Source of the DNA: Streptomyces alkaliterrae | GTDB lineage: Bacteria; Actinomycetota; Actinomycetes; Streptomycetales; Streptomycetaceae | Direction of reading: 5' to 3' | NCBI RefSeq assembly: GCF_007097205.2 | Contig: NZ_VJYK02000009.1 | Location: 1 to 43,202 of the forward strand | Length of the DNA stretch: 43,202 nucleotides | Part shown: positions 42,587-43,202 of the stretch, in pieces | Layout of the letters: every line of letters begins with the position of its first letter | How positions within the stretch are numbered: position 1 is the first letter of the stretch | Program-made: the position numbers and the translations under genes | Notes under the pieces: generated by a model | Databases searched by the model: none | Seen by the model: the letters and a program-made list of their open reading frames with translations, nothing else | What the model was told of the DNA's origin: nothing

Positions 42587-43202
42587 TCAGTCCGCCGCCT
42601 CCAGCATTCGGGCCACCGCGTGGCGCTGCTGCACGGAGACCGCCTCGGCGGCGTCGAGCAGCAGGCCGGTCAGGGTGTGGCGGTCCGGCTCGACGACCTC
42701 CGCCGCCTCCTGGATGGTACGAGCACGCAACAGAGCGGTCAGTAACACCGTCGCGAGGTCACGCCGCCCGTTGTGGCACAGCGCGAGCGCGACCTCCGCG
42801 ACCTCCGGCCGTCGGCGCGCCGACGCCTGGCGCAGCAGCGCCGAGCAGTCGCCCGCACGGCCCGCCGCGTCCAGGGCGACGGCCGCTTCGGCGAGCGCCG
42901 GGGGCGGTAGCGTCGCCAACTCCCACAGCAGCAGCGAGACGTCGGCGGCCAGCCCGGATCTCTCCAACTCGGCGGCCAGTGGCGGCAGCCAGGCCGACGG
43001 CCAGCCGGTCGCCTCGCACAGCAGCACGTAGGCGCCGCCGCCGTCCTGGGCGGCCCGTAGGGCGGTGAGCTGGGCGGCCGCCCGGGCGGCTGCCCGTAGC
43101 GCCTCGGGCGGAGGTGCGGCGGGTCGGCGAGGTTCGTCGGCCTCGTAGGCACCCGCGAAGCGGGCACCGCGCGGCCGTTCGCCGTCACGGGCGGTGGGGG
43201 CG
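42587..43202 (-). CDS. Unrecognised Ala/Leu-rich helical protein, C-terminal part
   Basis: The frame is open from the right edge (first full codon at 43201) to the stop at 42587, giving about 204 residues; the start lies outside the window. The edge-proximal part is Pro/Arg-rich, and the rest is repeated helices (LAEAAVALDAAGRAGDCSAL, EVAEVALALCHNGRRDLATV, TLTGLLLDAAEAVSVQQRHA) suggesting a solenoid. There is no catalytic motif, signal peptide or membrane segment. I do not recognise the family. It is separated from the nitrilase promoter by about 95 bp. Confidence 0.6.
   Translation of the reverse strand, partial: APTARDGERPRGARFAGAYEADEPRRPAAPPPEALRAAARAAAQLTALRAAQDGGGAYVLLCEATGWPSAWLPPLAAELERSGLAADVSLLLWELATLPPPALAEAAVALDAAGRAGDCSALLRQASARRRPEVAEVALALCHNGRRDLATVLLTALLRARTIQEAAEVVEPDRHTLTGLLLDAAEAVSVQQRHAVARMLEAAD

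Overview
The window is about 43 kb of very GC-rich DNA with dense, short-gapped genes, frequent GTG and TTG starts, GTGA/ATGA stop-start overlaps and several leaderless-type promoters. Together with the gene content (streptogrisin-type protease, ethylmalonyl-CoA operon, F420-type oxidoreductase, Rv2578c-type radical SAM protein) this points to a Streptomyces or close actinobacterial relative, in ordinary chromosomal sequence. I see no rRNA, tRNA, CRISPR, phage or insertion-sequence features.

Layout. (1) 1-5.2 kb: the 3' end of a photolyase gene converges on a four-gene operon (flavin amine-oxidase-like protein, DUF1365, CFA-type methyltransferase, DUF1295). This resembles sets that modify unsaturated membrane acyl chains under light or singlet-oxygen stress. 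A LysR regulator (5.2-6.2 kb) diverges from it. (2) 6.3-13.5 kb: secreted S1 protease, MBL-fold hydrolase coupled to an aminotransferase-fold protein with no lysine at all, PAP2/diacylglycerol-kinase fusion, and a methyltransferase/phosphotransferase pair. (3) 13.6-21.4 kb: CBS protein, a three-peptidase operon (S9, M20, M55), SRPBCC protein, a radical SAM protein behind a LexA-like box, GNAT, and a HEAT-repeat protein. (4) 21.7-32.6 kb: an acyl-CoA block. A tandem-duplicated 3-hydroxyacyl-CoA dehydrogenase and a TetR regulator precede the ethylmalonyl-CoA (EMC) operon ccr-ecm-mcl-mch-mcd, followed by psd-pssA for phosphatidylethanolamine synthesis. (5) 33.1-37.5 kb: glycerate kinase, FAD oxidoreductase, inositol-monophosphatase-family protein and an internally deleted sirtuin. 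(6) 37.5-42.5 kb: nitrilase, class III aminotransferase, dihydropyrimidinase and an F420-type luciferase-like (LLM) oxidoreductase, which look like a reductive pyrimidine/hydantoin route driven by two near-identical promoters. (7) The right edge holds a partial, unrecognised helical protein.

How they work together. The 3-hydroxyacyl-CoA dehydrogenase can feed crotonyl-CoA to Ccr. Ecm, Mcd, Mch and Mcl then take ethylmalonyl-CoA through methylsuccinyl-, mesaconyl- and methylmalyl-CoA to glyoxylate and propionyl-CoA, which also yields polyketide extender units. The dihydropyrimidinase, nitrilase and aminotransferase would take a dihydropyrimidine to a beta-amino acid and then a semialdehyde, leaving the LLM protein as the candidate for the missing ring-activating step.

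No wholly new system is proven. The points most worth following are the lysine-free aminotransferase-like protein, the CFA-like enzyme lacking two bicarbonate ligands, the repeats filling the ccr promoter, the twin promoters of the pyrimidine-type cluster, the LexA-like box and the sirtuin remnant.
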